From positions 63,431-98,358 of the forward strand of contig NZ_JAKEEC010000014.1 of assembly GCF_021483235.1 (NCBI RefSeq): a stretch of DNA of 34,928 bases. The letters are read 5' to 3'. Origin of the DNA: Arthrobacter alkaliphilus. Its GTDB lineage: Bacteria > Actinomycetota > Actinomycetes > Actinomycetales > Micrococcaceae. Made by a program: the position numbers and the translations under genes. Within the stretch, counting starts at the first letter, position 1, and every line of letters starts with the position of its first letter. Below, piece after piece: positions 25,328-34,300 of the stretch. Under the pieces are notes generated by a model that made no database searches, had not been told where the DNA came from, and saw nothing but the letters and a program-made list of their open reading frames with translations.

Positions 25328-25621
25328 ATGTGGATCGCGTGGATCGAGTTCGATATCCTCCTCGGCGAGGTGCACAGCCTGAAGGAGAAACGATCCCTCG
25401 TGCGCCCGCTGATCGCCGAGTTGAAACGGCGCTACGAGGTCTCGGCCGCGGAGACGGGGTACCTGGACCAGCATCGCCGTGTGCTCATCGGCGCGGGCGC
25501 TGTGGCCGCAGACCGGGCGCACCTCGTGGAGGTGCTCGACGCCGTCGAACGCTTCGTTGCCGCACGCCCGGAACTGGAACTGCTCAGCGCCAGGCGCCGC
25601 GACCTCCACAGCGAAGACTGA
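25328..25621 (+). CDS. DUF503 family protein
   Basis: Small conserved cytoplasmic protein (97 aa) of the DUF503 (YlxP-like) family. The signature is clear: WIEFDILLGEVHSLKEKRSL, then ELKRRYEVSAAETGYLDQHR and RPELELLSARRRDL at the end. The frame is open further upstream, but ATG 25328 gives the family N-terminus and is placed six bases after TACGAT. In many bacteria the family sits near translation genes, but here it stands alone. Its function is not established. A palindromic element begins 11 bases after its stop. Confidence 0.9.
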   Translation: MWIAWIEFDILLGEVHSLKEKRSLVRPLIAELKRRYEVSAAETGYLDQHRRVLIGAGAVAADRAHLVEVLDAVERFVAARPELELLSARRRDLHSED

Positions 25622-25631
25622 CTCTTTTTTG

Positions 25632-25693
25632 CATCGATTGCTGAGCAACGGTCGTTTTGAGCGCCCAAAACGACCGTTCTGGAGCAATCGATG
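25632..25693. repeat. Palindromic element, copy 1
   Basis: A 62-bp near-palindrome with 28-base arms. CATCGATTGCT (25632-25642) and ACGGTCGTTTTG (25648-25659) have exact complements at 25683-25693 and 25666-25677; a five-base internal segment does not pair, and the loop is AGCGCC. It shares the CGATTGCT end, the CC after it on one arm, and the C-x-GTCGTTTTG core with copy 2 at 26695, on the other side of the nuclease-like gene. It could also stop transcription from the DUF503 gene. Confidence 0.85.
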
Positions 25694-25746
25694 GAGGCTG
25701 TGGATAACTTCTGCAGGGGTGGGCCCTTTTCTGTTCTGATTGGGCA

Positions 25747-26691
25747 ATGAAAACCCCGCGTCGCCTCCCTTTGAGCCTCCAGGCTCGGCCGTTCACTATC
25801 TCCGAGGCGGTCCGAGAGGGTGTCAGCCCTGGGCGTCTGCGGCACGGTTCCCTGAACAGGCTTGGTAAGGGGATCCGTTCGGAGAGCCCGACGGCGGAAC
25901 TCCCCTTGTATGTCCGCGTGCGCCCATTCGTCGAGGTCAATGAGCGATGCGCCGCCTCTCATCACACCGCGGCAGAGCTTCTTGACCTGCCGCGACGCCG
26001 CCAGAAGGAGTCAACCCAGATGTTCCACATGATCAGACCGGAGGGCGCTGCCCACCTTAACCGTCCTCACGTCGTCGTCCATCGCATGAAGCTCTATGCG
26101 GACGAGGTCACGACGGTTGATGGCGTTCTTGTCACCACCGTGGAGCGCACTTGGCTGGACATGGCCGAGATGCTGACCGTGGACGAGTTGGTGGTGATGT
26201 GGGACAGCTGTGTGCGGATGCCACGGGTTGAATTCGAAGGGCGACACGAGCCGCTGTGCACTGTCGCGGATCTTCAGCGGATGATTGATCGCCACAAAGG
26301 CAAGCGAGGCCTGCGCAAAGCCAAGGAAGCGATCCGGCTGATCCGCATGGGCTCCGATTCGCCACAGGAGTCATTGCTCCGGCTTGCCATTGTCAGGGCA
26401 GGTCTGCCGGAGCCCGAACTCAACGTGCCAGTTGAAGCCCGGGACGGCGGGAGGTTCCTGCAGCCTGACTTGTCGTACAAAAGGTACAGGATCGGCATCG
26501 AGTACGAAGGCGAGAACCACGGCAACGAAGCACAGGTGGTGCGGGACATCAGCCGCTCGGAACGGTATGAGGCTTTGGGCTGGACGGAGGTCCGGATCTC
26601 AAAGCGCCACATGGTGAACGATGCCAAGCCAGCCGTGGCGAAGATCCGGACCGCACTGATCCAAGCCGGTTGGCGTCCTTCCCGCTCTTAA
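25747..26691 (+). CDS. AbiEi/DUF559-type nuclease-like protein
   Basis: Two-part protein (314 aa). The N-terminus (about 15-60) looks like the winged helix of AbiEi-type antitoxins (FTISEAVREGVSPGRLRHG), followed by the usual ASHHTAAELLDLP and a VTTVERTWLDMAE segment. The C-terminus resembles DUF559/Vsr-like PD-(D/E)xK nucleases: SPQESLLRLAIVRAGLPEP, then QPDLSYKRYRIGIEYEG with candidate Asp and Glu, and GWTEVRISKRHM. A partner toxin such as AbiEii is absent. TCTGAT six bases before the ATG could give a leaderless mRNA, but it is a weak -10. Its codon use seems less GC-biased than its neighbours. Palindromes lie 53 bases upstream and 3 bases downstream. Confidence 0.7.
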   Translation: MKTPRRLPLSLQARPFTISEAVREGVSPGRLRHGSLNRLGKGIRSESPTAELPLYVRVRPFVEVNERCAASHHTAAELLDLPRRRQKESTQMFHMIRPEGAAHLNRPHVVVHRMKLYADEVTTVDGVLVTTVERTWLDMAEMLTVDELVVMWDSCVRMPRVEFEGRHEPLCTVADLQRMIDRHKGKRGLRKAKEAIRLIRMGSDSPQESLLRLAIVRAGLPEPELNVPVEARDGGRFLQPDLSYKRYRIGIEYEGENHGNEAQVVRDISRSERYEALGWTEVRISKRHMVNDAKPAVAKIRTALIQAGWRPSRS

Positions 26692-26694
26692 GAA

Positions 26695-26750
26695 CGATTG
26701 CTCCGTAACTGTCGTTCTGAAGGTTCAAAACGACAGTTACGGAGCAATCG
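26695..26750. repeat. Palindromic element, copy 2
   Basis: A 56-bp palindrome with 27-base arms (26695-26721 and 26724-26750) and a single mismatch, folding around TGAAGGTTCA. It begins three bases after the nuclease-like stop and ends eight bases before the purL stop on the other strand. Copies 1 and 2 share CGATTGCTCC and C-x-GTCGTTTTG. It could act as a two-way terminator between the convergent genes. Confidence 0.9.
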
Positions 26751-26758
26751 ACAGTGGA

Positions 26759-29077
26759 TTAGCCGAAGTACTTCGGCAGGGTGCCTTCGTGGGCTTCGCT
26801 GAGCGCGTCCAGGGACAGGGTGTCCACGCCGTTGATCTCCAGCTGGCCGCCGGCAGCGTCAACGACGCCGATCCGGAGGTGGGCGAAGCCGCGGGCGGTG
26901 CACATGTCCTTGAAGCGGATTTCCTCGGACCGGGGAACGGAGACGATGGCCCGGCCCTGGGACTCGGAGAACAAGGCGGTGAACAGGTCCACGCCGTCGC
27001 GTTCCATGAGTTCGTCGAGCGCAATCCGGGCGCCGACGCCGTAGCGGAGTGCGGACTCCACCAGGGCCGCGGCGAGGCCGCCCTCGGAGAGGTCGTGCGC
27101 GGCGTCGATCATGCCATCACGGGAAGCGTTGACGAGGATCTCGCCGAGCTGCCGCTCGATGGAGAGGTCAACCTTCGGAGGCAGGCCGCCGAGGTGTCCG
27201 CGCAGGTTGGACCATTCCGAACCGTCCAGCTCAGCTGCCGTGGTGCCCAGCAGGTAGATAGCCTGGCCGTCTTCCTTCCAGCCCGACGGCGTGCGGCGCG
27301 CGACGTCGTCGAGCTTGCCCAGCACTGCGACCACGGGGGACGGGTGGATGGGCACGGTACCGGTCTGGTTGTACAGCGAAACGTTGCCGCCGGTGACGGG
27401 GACGCCGAGCTCCATGCACGCGTCGGACAGGCCCCGGATCGCCTCGGCCAGCTGCCACATGACCTCCGGATCCTCGGGGGAGCCGAAGTTCAGGCAGTCG
27501 CTCACGGCCATCGGCACGGCGCCGGACGTGGCGACGTTGCGGTAGGCCTCGGCCAATGCCAGCTGCGCGCCGTGGTACGGATCGAGGTAGGTGTAGCGGC
27601 CGTTGGCGTCGGTGGCCAGGGCCACGCCGAGGCCGGTTTCCTCGTCAACGCGGACCACTCCGGCGTCGTCCGGGAACGCCATGGCGGTGTTGCCGCCGAC
27701 GTAGCGGTCGTACTGGTTGGTGATCCAGGCCTTGCTGCACATGTTCGGCGAAGCAATGAGTTCGGTGATCGCTGCGGCAAGTTCCCCGGAAGTGGCGGGA
27801 CGGCCGGCGTCCTGCACGGAACCCGTGAAGGTGTCGGCCTGCACTGAGTCCTGCCAGGACGGACGCGCGAACGGACGGTCGTAGACCGGGCCGTCATGGG
27901 CAACCGTGCGCGGGTCGACGTCGACAATGACTTCGCCTTCCCAGGTGATGATCAGGCGGCCTGTGTCGGTCACCTCGCCCAGCCAGGAGTACTCCACGGC
28001 CCACTTGTCCATGACGGCTTCGAAAGCAGCCACGTTCTCTGGCGTGACCACGGCCATCATGCGTTCCTGCGACTCGGACATCAGGATTTCGCCCGGGGTC
28101 AGCGTGGGGTCGCGGAGCAGCACGGAGGTCAGTTCAACCTGCATGCCGCCATCGCCGTTGGAGGCGAGCTCGGACGTGGCGCAGGAGATGCCGGCGGCGC
28201 CGAGGTCCTGGATACCCTCAACCAGCGAACCCTTGAACAGTTCAAGGCAGCACTCGATGAGCACCTTTTCGGCGAAGGGGTCGCCCACCTGGACCGCAGG
28301 ACGCTTGGAGGGCTTGGTGTCGTCGAAGGACTCGGAGGCCAGCACGGACGCACCGCCGATGCCGTCGCCGCCCGTGCGCGCACCGAACAGGACCACCTTG
28401 TTGCCCTTGCCGGAGGCGTTGGCCAGGCGGATGTCCTCGTGGCGCATGACGCCGACGGCAAGCGCGTTGACCAGCGGGTTGCCCTGGTACACGGAATCGA
28501 ACACCATTTCGCCGCCGATGTTCGGTAGGCCGAGCGAGTTCCCGTAGCCGCCGATGCCGGCAACGGCACCGTGCATGACCCGGGCGGTGTCCGGGTGGTC
28601 GATTGCACCGAAACGCAGCGGGTCCATGACGGCCACGGGGCGGGCGCCCATGGAGATGATATCGCGGACAATACCGCCGATGCCGGTCGCGGCACCCTGG
28701 TACGGCTCAACGAACGACGGCGAGTTGTGGGACTCGATCTTGAACGTCACGGCCCAGCCGTCGCCCAAGTTGGTCACACCGGCGTTTTCGCCGATGCCCA
28801 CCAGCATGTCCTTCTTCATTTCCTCGGTCACCTTTTCGCCGAACTGGCGCAGGTGGTTCTTCGAGGACTTGTAGGAGCAGTGCTCGCTCCACATGACGGA
28901 GTACATGGCGAGCTCGGCGCCGGTCGGGCGGCGGCCGAGGACCTTGATGATCTCCTCGAACTCGTTCTGCTTCAGGCCGAGTTCGGCCCAAGGGAGCTCG
29001 GTATCCGGGGTCTTGGCCGCGTTCTCGACGGTGTCGATGTTGAACTTCTTGCCGACGGTTTCAGCTGAGGTGGTCAC
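26759..29077 (-). CDS. purL: Phosphoribosylformylglycinamidine synthase subunit PurL
   Basis: ATP-dependent synthetase subunit of the fourth purine step, which converts FGAR and glutamine to FGAM (772 aa, the small-PurL type that works with PurS and PurQ). The conserved [11 protein letters not shown] places His at 66. [13 protein letters not shown] and [15 protein letters not shown], part of the nucleotide site, are intact, as is the C-terminal [10 protein letters not shown] region. The start is GTG at 29077, overlapping the purQ stop by four bases. It ends next to palindrome copy 2. Confidence 0.97.
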   Translation of the reverse strand: MTTSAETVGKKFNIDTVENAAKTPDTELPWAELGLKQNEFEEIIKVLGRRPTGAELAMYSVMWSEHCSYKSSKNHLRQFGEKVTEEMKKDMLVGIGENAGVTNLGDGWAVTFKIESHNSPSFVEPYQGAATGIGGIVRDIISMGARPVAVMDPLRFGAIDHPDTARVMHGAVAGIGGYGNSLGLPNIGGEMVFDSVYQGNPLVNALAVGVMRHEDIRLANASGKGNKVVLFGARTGGDGIGGASVLASESFDDTKPSKRPAVQVGDPFAEKVLIECCLELFKGSLVEGIQDLGAAGISCATSELASNGDGGMQVELTSVLLRDPTLTPGEILMSESQERMMAVVTPENVAAFEAVMDKWAVEYSWLGEVTDTGRLIITWEGEVIVDVDPRTVAHDGPVYDRPFARPSWQDSVQADTFTGSVQDAGRPATSGELAAAITELIASPNMCSKAWITNQYDRYVGGNTAMAFPDDAGVVRVDEETGLGVALATDANGRYTYLDPYHGAQLALAEAYRNVATSGAVPMAVSDCLNFGSPEDPEVMWQLAEAIRGLSDACMELGVPVTGGNVSLYNQTGTVPIHPSPVVAVLGKLDDVARRTPSGWKEDGQAIYLLGTTAAELDGSEWSNLRGHLGGLPPKVDLSIERQLGEILVNASRDGMIDAAHDLSEGGLAAALVESALRYGVGARIALDELMERDGVDLFTALFSESQGRAIVSVPRSEEIRFKDMCTARGFAHLRIGVVDAAGGQLEINGVDTLSLDALSEAHEGTLPKYFG

Positions 29078-29829
29078 TTGGCGCCTCCCACGATCTTGTT
29101 CAGGACGGAAGTGAAGAAGCCCAAGCCATCCGTTCCGGCGTTGGACTCCGGGCCGAATCCGGGCTCCACCGCGTGCTCAGGGTGCGGCATGAGGCCTACC
29201 ACGTTGCCGGCGGCGTTGCTGATGCCGGCGATGTCGCGGCGCGAACCGTTCGGGTTCCAACCGACGTAGCGGAACACGACGCGGCCCTCGGCCTCGAGGG
29301 CGTCCAGGGTCTTCTCGTCGGCGATGTACTGGCCGTCCTGGTTTTTCAGCGGAACGGTGATTTCCTCGCCGGCCCGGTAATCCGAGGTCCAGAAGGTCTT
29401 GTTGTTCTCCACGCGCAGCACCTGGTCGCGGCACAGGAACTTCAAGTGGTCGTTTTTGATCATGGAGCCGGGGAGCAGGTGCGACTCGGTCAGGATCTGG
29501 AAGCCGTTGCAGATACCCAGGACGGGCAGCTTGGCGTCGCTGTTGGCAGCATCGATGATGCGGGACATCAGCGGAGCGAAGCGGGAGATCGCCCCGGCGC
29601 GCAGGTAGTCGCCGTAGGAGAAACCGCCCGGGATAACGACGGCGTCCACGTCGCCCAGTTCCGTATCGCCATGCCAGAGAGCGACGGCGGTGCCGCCGGC
29701 GAGGCGGACCGCACGGGCGGCGTCGCGGTCGTCAAGGGTGCCGGGGAAGGTGACGACGCCGATTTTGGCGCCGCCCAAATGGGGTTCGACGGCCACGGGG
29801 GCTCCGCCGATCAGGGGAAGTTCAGTCAT
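29074..29829 (-). CDS. purQ: Phosphoribosylformylglycinamidine synthase subunit PurQ
   Basis: Glutamine amidotransferase subunit that supplies ammonia to PurL (251 aa). The class I catalytic Cys is 107 ([12 protein letters not shown]), and the His/Glu pair is at about 216 and 218 (MPHPEHAVE). [14 protein letters not shown], the oxyanion region, is present. About 20 residues before the usual start ([14 protein letters not shown]) look like an actinobacterial extension; the ATG follows the purS stop by one base. It overlaps purL by four bases, so all three subunits should be made together. Confidence 0.96.
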   Translation of the reverse strand: MTELPLIGGAPVAVEPHLGGAKIGVVTFPGTLDDRDAARAVRLAGGTAVALWHGDTELGDVDAVVIPGGFSYGDYLRAGAISRFAPLMSRIIDAANSDAKLPVLGICNGFQILTESHLLPGSMIKNDHLKFLCRDQVLRVENNKTFWTSDYRAGEEITVPLKNQDGQYIADEKTLDALEAEGRVVFRYVGWNPNGSRRDIAGISNAAGNVVGLMPHPEHAVEPGFGPESNAGTDGLGFFTSVLNKIVGGAK

Positions 29830-29830
29830 G

Positions 29831-30082
29831 TCAGGCCTCGACGACCTCGACGTTGACGACGTCTTCGATCACCGGGTTGGACAGCAGGGTCTCGGCGGCT
29901 TCGCGGGCCTGCGCGAGGATGGCGTCGGTCACCTCGCCGTCCACGGTCAGTTCGAAGCGCTTGCCTTGGCGGACTGCGCTAAATCCGGTGAAGCCGAGGC
30001 GGGGCAGCGCGCCCACGATGGCCTTTCCCTGCGGGTCCAGAATCTCGGGCTTGGGCATGACGTCGACGACGATCCGGGGCAT
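29831..30082 (-). CDS. purS: Phosphoribosylformylglycinamidine synthase subunit PurS
   Basis: Small subunit (83 aa) that bridges PurL and PurQ in the FGAM synthetase complex. The sequence is typical: [20 protein letters not shown], then [13 protein letters not shown], with a C-terminal [12 protein letters not shown]. It is the first gene of purSQL. AGGAG stands before its ATG. The upstream gap contains repeated sequences that could be operators. Confidence 0.96.
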   Translation of the reverse strand: MPRIVVDVMPKPEILDPQGKAIVGALPRLGFTGFSAVRQGKRFELTVDGEVTDAILAQAREAAETLLSNPVIEDVVNVEVVEA

Positions 30083-30105
30083 CCGGCAACTCCTGTGCGT
30101 GAGCG

Positions 30106-30125
30106 TTGGTTAAACCTTGGTTAAA
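30106..30125 (-). promoter_or_regulatory. Direct repeat before purS
   Basis: TTGGTTAAA occurs twice, at 30106-30114 and 30117-30125, an 11-base period that places both copies on the same DNA face. It lies 24 to 43 bases upstream of the purS ATG, where a promoter-proximal operator would sit. Confidence 0.4.
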
Positions 30126-30168
30126 GGCTGCCGCGGAGTGGTGCCGTCTCACGCCGGAACTGCCTCCA

Positions 30169-30191
30169 AACAGTGTTCAGCAACAGTGTTC
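30169..30191. promoter_or_regulatory. Tandem AACA-N-TGTT dyads upstream of purSQL
   Basis: AACAGTGTTC occurs at 30169-30178 and 30182-30191. Each copy contains the perfect odd dyad AACA-G-TGTT, and the period is 13 bases. The 354-base gap 30083-30436 also has TCTTA-CGGAA-TAAGA (30202-30216), and GCCGTCGT near 30342 that is complementary to ACGACGGC near 30390. I see no gene in it. Confidence 0.4.
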
Positions 30192-30424
30192 GGCGGCAGA
30201 GTCTTACGGAATAAGATGGGCGCTCCGCGAGCTTGCATGCCCATTCTACCGGCCAGATCGCGACATACCCTATTTGCGGGCGATCGGTGAAGAGGGGGCA
30301 ACCAGGCACATGGGTACGCGCCGATTCGCGCCCGTAACCCGCCGTCGTCGGGTGTTTTCAGGGCCCCGCCAACGGTTCCGGACACTGCACGACGGCGGCT
30401 CTGGCCGGGGGTGGTTTGCGTCAC

Positions 30425-30430
30425 TAGGAT
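30425..30430 (+). promoter_or_regulatory. -10 box for leaderless small gene
   Basis: TAGGAT lies six bases before ATG 30437 with no ribosome-binding site. Confidence 0.55.
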
Positions 30431-30436
30431 TGCGGC

Positions 30437-30622
30437 ATGGCCGAGAACGCTAAGTCGATGGTTTTGCCCGTGGTCCTTGCTGCTGTTTTCGCGGGCCTGG
30501 GGAGAGTGGTTTTCCAGCGGATCATGGACGAGCGGGCGGCCCGGGAAAACCGCATTTCCGTCCCGCCGGATGCTTCGGCGAGGGCCAAAATCAGCGATGC
30601 GTTGCGCGGGATTCGTTCCTAG
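30437..30622 (+). CDS. Small hypothetical membrane-associated protein
   Basis: A 61-residue protein that I do not recognise. Residues 8-21 are hydrophobic (MVLPVVLAAVFAGL) and are followed by GRVVFQRIMDERAARENR, which is basic and helical, so it may be a small membrane protein with a cytoplasmic tail. The -10 box placed exactly as in neighbouring leaderless genes, and an ordinary-looking coding sequence, support it being real. Confidence 0.55.
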   Translation: MAENAKSMVLPVVLAAVFAGLGRVVFQRIMDERAARENRISVPPDASARAKISDALRGIRS

Positions 30623-30747
30623 GGCGGCCTGTCCGCCGCCAAGCCTCGCGCCGAAATAGGGTACGCACAAATGCGCTAATCGTCCCGGTCAAAGGTGCGC
30701 ATTCGGGAGTAGTTTTGAATTGCTGTCCCGGAAATTCCCCGTAGAAG

Positions 30748-30769
30748 CGGATCCAAAACGGATCCAAAA
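30748..30769 (+). repeat. Tandem 11-bp repeat before the DUF1540 gene
   Basis: CGGATCCAAAA occurs twice in a row, ending just before the AGGAGG ribosome-binding site of the gene at 30781. A seven-base inverted repeat (AATGCGC near 30669, GCGCATT near 30704) lies upstream. Confidence 0.8.
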
Positions 30770-30780
30770 CAGGAGGAGCA

Positions 30781-31071
30781 ATGACCGAACACGTCGCCGA
30801 AGTATCTGCCTGCAGCGTCGGGAGCTGCGGATTCAACCACCATGGCTGCACCGCCTTCGGGATCACGATTGGCGGAACTACGGACCACGCATCCTGTGCC
30901 ACCTTCATCGACACCACGCTCATGGGTGGGCTCCCCAAGGTCCTGGCGCACGTTGGTGCATGCCAGCGCTCGGAATGCGTCCACAACAACAACCTCATGT
31001 GCGAGGCCCACGATGTCCGGATCGGCCCGGGTGCCGAAGCGGCCGATTGCTTGACGTACCAACACGCCTAA
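30781..31071 (+). CDS. DUF1540 cysteine-rich metal-binding protein
   Basis: Small cytoplasmic protein (96 aa) with two DUF1540-type metal-binding units. The first is CSVGSCGFNHHGCTAFGI (about 10-27) and the second is CQRSECVHNNNLMCEA near 61-76; each has the spaced Cys and His/Asn pattern of the family. Cys at 40 and near 89 could add ligands. AGGAGG precedes the ATG. Its role is unknown; metal (zinc-like) binding is inferred from the family. A GC-rich hairpin follows. Confidence 0.82.
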   Translation: MTEHVAEVSACSVGSCGFNHHGCTAFGITIGGTTDHASCATFIDTTLMGGLPKVLAHVGACQRSECVHNNNLMCEAHDVRIGPGAEAADCLTYQHA

Positions 31072-31117
31072 GGTTTTTCGGCCCGCCGTCGCCGTCAATA
31101 TCTGAATATCCGCGCAA

Positions 31118-31150
31118 CGGGCACGTCCCCTTCCGACGGGGGCGTGCCCG
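31118..31150 (+). terminator. Hairpin after the DUF1540 gene
   Basis: A 13-bp stem (31118-31130 with 31138-31150) that is perfect apart from one G-U pair, with a 7-base loop. There is no U-tract. It should separate this gene from the protease promoter region. Confidence 0.7.
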
Positions 31151-31186
31151 CTGCTGCGTGCGGATGTATTCTGATGCCGAATGACG

Positions 31187-31217
31187 TGACAAAAAACACC
31201 AAATGTGTTCTATGTCA
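31187..31217 (+). promoter_or_regulatory. Nested dyad operator upstream of the protease
   Basis: TGACA-AAA-AACAC-CAAAT-GTGTT-CTA-TGTCA: outer and inner arms share the same centre, forming a 31-bp two-layer dyad. It lies in the AT-rich stretch 31160-31260, beside a possible promoter (ATGTCA at 31212 and TACTCT at 31236). A dimeric regulator is likely. Confidence 0.5.
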
Positions 31218-31350
31218 TATTTGACTATCGCTCTGTACTCTATGAACCAACTGGGCATTCCCTGATTACAAGAACTGTCAATCGGTGTCCATCCTTAGTT
31301 GGTTGATCTTGACATGACCGCCACGATCGCCCGGAAAGGTGCAATCACTC

Positions 31351-34300
31351 GTGAATTCACAAGGAAAGAGCTTCATTGGAAGCGGGGGGCTTCGAAAGGC
31401 TGCGGCGTTCGCCGTCGGACTGCCGGTTCTGCTCTCCTCGGTGGCGCTGACCCCCGCACAAGCGGCGCCCGCATCCGGCTCAACGGTCTTTGGTTCAACG
31501 GCCACGGGCATTGCCCGAAATGTCGACCCCAAGTCGTACCAGGATGGCCGCTACGTCGTGGTGCTGGCAGAGAAGCCGGCGGCCACTTACGACGGCGGAA
31601 CGCCCGGCTATGCGCCTACCAAGCCGCAGGCGGGCAAGAAAGTGGACGTCGGCAAGCCCGAAGTGAAGCAGTACCAGGCCCACTTGCAGCAGAAGCAGCA
31701 GGATGTGGCCAAGCAGCAGAACGTGAGCATCAACCGCGACTACACCACGGCCCTGAACGGCTTCAGCGCCACGCTTTCCGCGAACCAGGCCGTCAATCTG
31801 GCGAGGAACCCCGACGTTCTCCTCGTGGCCCCGGACACGCAGTCCGCTCCTGACTACTCCACCACCGATTTCCTTAACCTCAGCGGACCCAATGGTGCTT
31901 GGAATACCCAGTTCGGTGGCCAGGACCAGGCCGGCAAGGGCACCGTGGTGGGTGTCATCGACACCGGCTACACGCCCACCAGCAAGTTCTTCGCGGGGGA
32001 CCCCGTCCAGCCGCTGGTCGGAGATCCGCAAGTCGGCGTCCCGTACCGCACGAGTGACGGCAAGATCGCCATGCTGAAGGCCAACGGAGACACCTTCGTA
32101 GGCGAGTGCCAGAAGGGCACAGACACCGGTGCCGCCTTTGACGGCACCGCTTGCAACTCCAAGGTCCTCGCTGCCCACTACTTCGCGGATGCCTTCCTGC
32201 AGACGGTTCCGCCAGCCGAACGGGCACCGCAGGAACAAATCTCGCCCATCGACATCGTGAGCCACGGTACGCACACTGCCAGCACCGCAGCGGGCAACCC
32301 CGGCGTGGAAACCTTCGTGGATGGCCGGAGCTTCGGCAAGACGAGCGGCGTGGCACCAGCTGCCAAGCTTTCCATCTACAAGGTGTGCTGGGAAGACACG
32401 AACCCCAATACGGGTGGTTGCTACAGCTCCGCGGCCATCGCCGCCATTGACCAGGCCATTGCCGACGGCGTGGACGTCCTGAACTACTCCATTTCCGGCG
32501 CTACGGACACCACCACCGACCCGGTTTCGCTTGCGTTCCTCTCTGCCGCGTCGGCCGGCATCTTTGTGGCCGCGTCCGCCGGTAACTCGGGACCCCAGGC
32601 CAGCACCGTCAACCACGGCGCGCCCTGGATGACCACGGTTGCGGCTACCACCTTCTCCCAGGAACTCCAGGGAACGGTCGAATTCTCCGATGGCAGCAAG
32701 TTCCGCGGCGCCAGCATCATGAACCACCAAGTGAGCGGGGCCGGCGTCGTGCTGTCCGCAAACGCCGGGTCAGGTACCGGTAACGCTGCACTTTGCGCCC
32801 CCGGGTCCCTGGACCCGGCAAAAATCGCCGGCAAGGTAGTGGTGTGTGACCGCGGGGTGGTTGACCGCGTCGCGAAGAGCGCCGAGGTGCTCCGCGGAGG
32901 CGGCGTGGGCATGATCCTCGTGAACCTCGCCACTTCCTCGTTGGACACGGACAAGCACGCTGTGCCCACCGTCCACGTGAATCCTCCGGCGTCGCAGGCC
33001 ATCAAGGCCAAAGTCGCGGCGAACTCTGGGCTTACTGTTTCCCTGGTTGACCATGACACCACCGGGCTTCCGCTCGAGGCCCAGCCGCAGATTGCCGGGT
33101 TCTCTTCCCGCGGCCCGCTCCTCGCCACCGACTCGGATCTCCTTAAGCCGGACGTCTCGGCCCCCGGTGTCGCTGTGCTGGCAGGAGTTTCGCCGATTGG
33201 CAGCCATGGCGATGAGTACGGTTTCATGTCCGGTACCTCGATGGCGTCCCCGCACATTGCAGGTTTCGGCGCGCTGATCCTGGCGAAGAATCCCGGTTGG
33301 TCACCTGCCGCGGTCAAGTCGGCCATGATGACGACGGCGAGTGACGTCAAGCTGGCCGATGGAAGCAAAAACCAGGACGTGTTTGCCACGGGTGCGGGAG
33401 AGATGAACCCTGCCAGCGTCCTGGAACCGGGCCTCGTCTACGATGCCGGAACCGAGGACTACCTCAAGTTCATCCAGGGTACCGGCGTCGATCTCGGCAA
33501 GCCGGGACTTGGCTCGACCTTGCCGCGCGACATGAACCTTCCCTCGTTCGCCCTGGGCAACCTCGCGGGCAAGATCGAGGTCACCCGCACGGTCACGGCC
33601 CTCACCCCGGGACAATACCGGGCCACGGTCAACCTCCCCGGTGTCGACGTCAAGGTCACCCCGTCCGTGCTGAACTTCAATGAAGCCGGCCAGACGAAGA
33701 CCTTCAAGGTCACCTTCGAAAACAAGACGGCGACCCTGGGGACCTTCGCGATGGGATCGCTGAAATGGGAAGGTGCCGGAAAGTCGGTGGTCTCTCCGAT
33801 CGCGGTCCGTCCGCAGTCGGTGCTGGCTTCCAAGAACGTCGCCTTCACGTCCCAGCAGGCAAGCGGATCGGGGGACATCAACATCGTCTCCGGGTCCGAT
33901 TCGCCCACGGCTGTGACCATTGACGGTCTCTCCAAGGCCGATTCCTCGCCGGCTGAGCTTGTTCCCGGTCCCGTGGCCCTGGCGAACAACGCCTCGAACT
34001 TCGTCAAGACCGCCACGGTTGCCCCAGGGACGGCATTCGCGAAGTTCTCGGTGATTTCCTCCGACCCAACGGCGGACTTCGATCTGTATGTCCTGTCTCC
34101 GTCGGGTCAGCTGTTCACCGCGGCGACACCAAGTGCCAGTGAGTCGCTTTCGCTCAACAACCCGCAGCCGGGAACCTACACCATCATCGCTAACCTGTAC
34201 GCAAGCCCCAACAACCGGCCCACAAAAGCCAGCGTTGATGCGGCGATCCTGGGTGCGAACCAAGGCAACGCCACTGTCACGCCCAACCCGATCGAGATGA

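Noticed and set aside
25747..26691. Complete AbiE toxin-antitoxin system
   Set aside because: No AbiEii-like nucleotidyltransferase gene is adjacent; the neighbours are DUF503 and purL.
26789..27847. Plus-strand open frame opposite purL (352 codons)
   Set aside because: It is antisense to purL, with Val/Gly/Asp-rich shadow composition and no ribosome-binding site.
31495..32730. Long open frame on the minus strand inside the protease gene (411 codons)
   Set aside because: It is antisense to a well-supported protease. GC-rich codon structure commonly leaves the opposite strand open, and the predicted protein matches no family I know.
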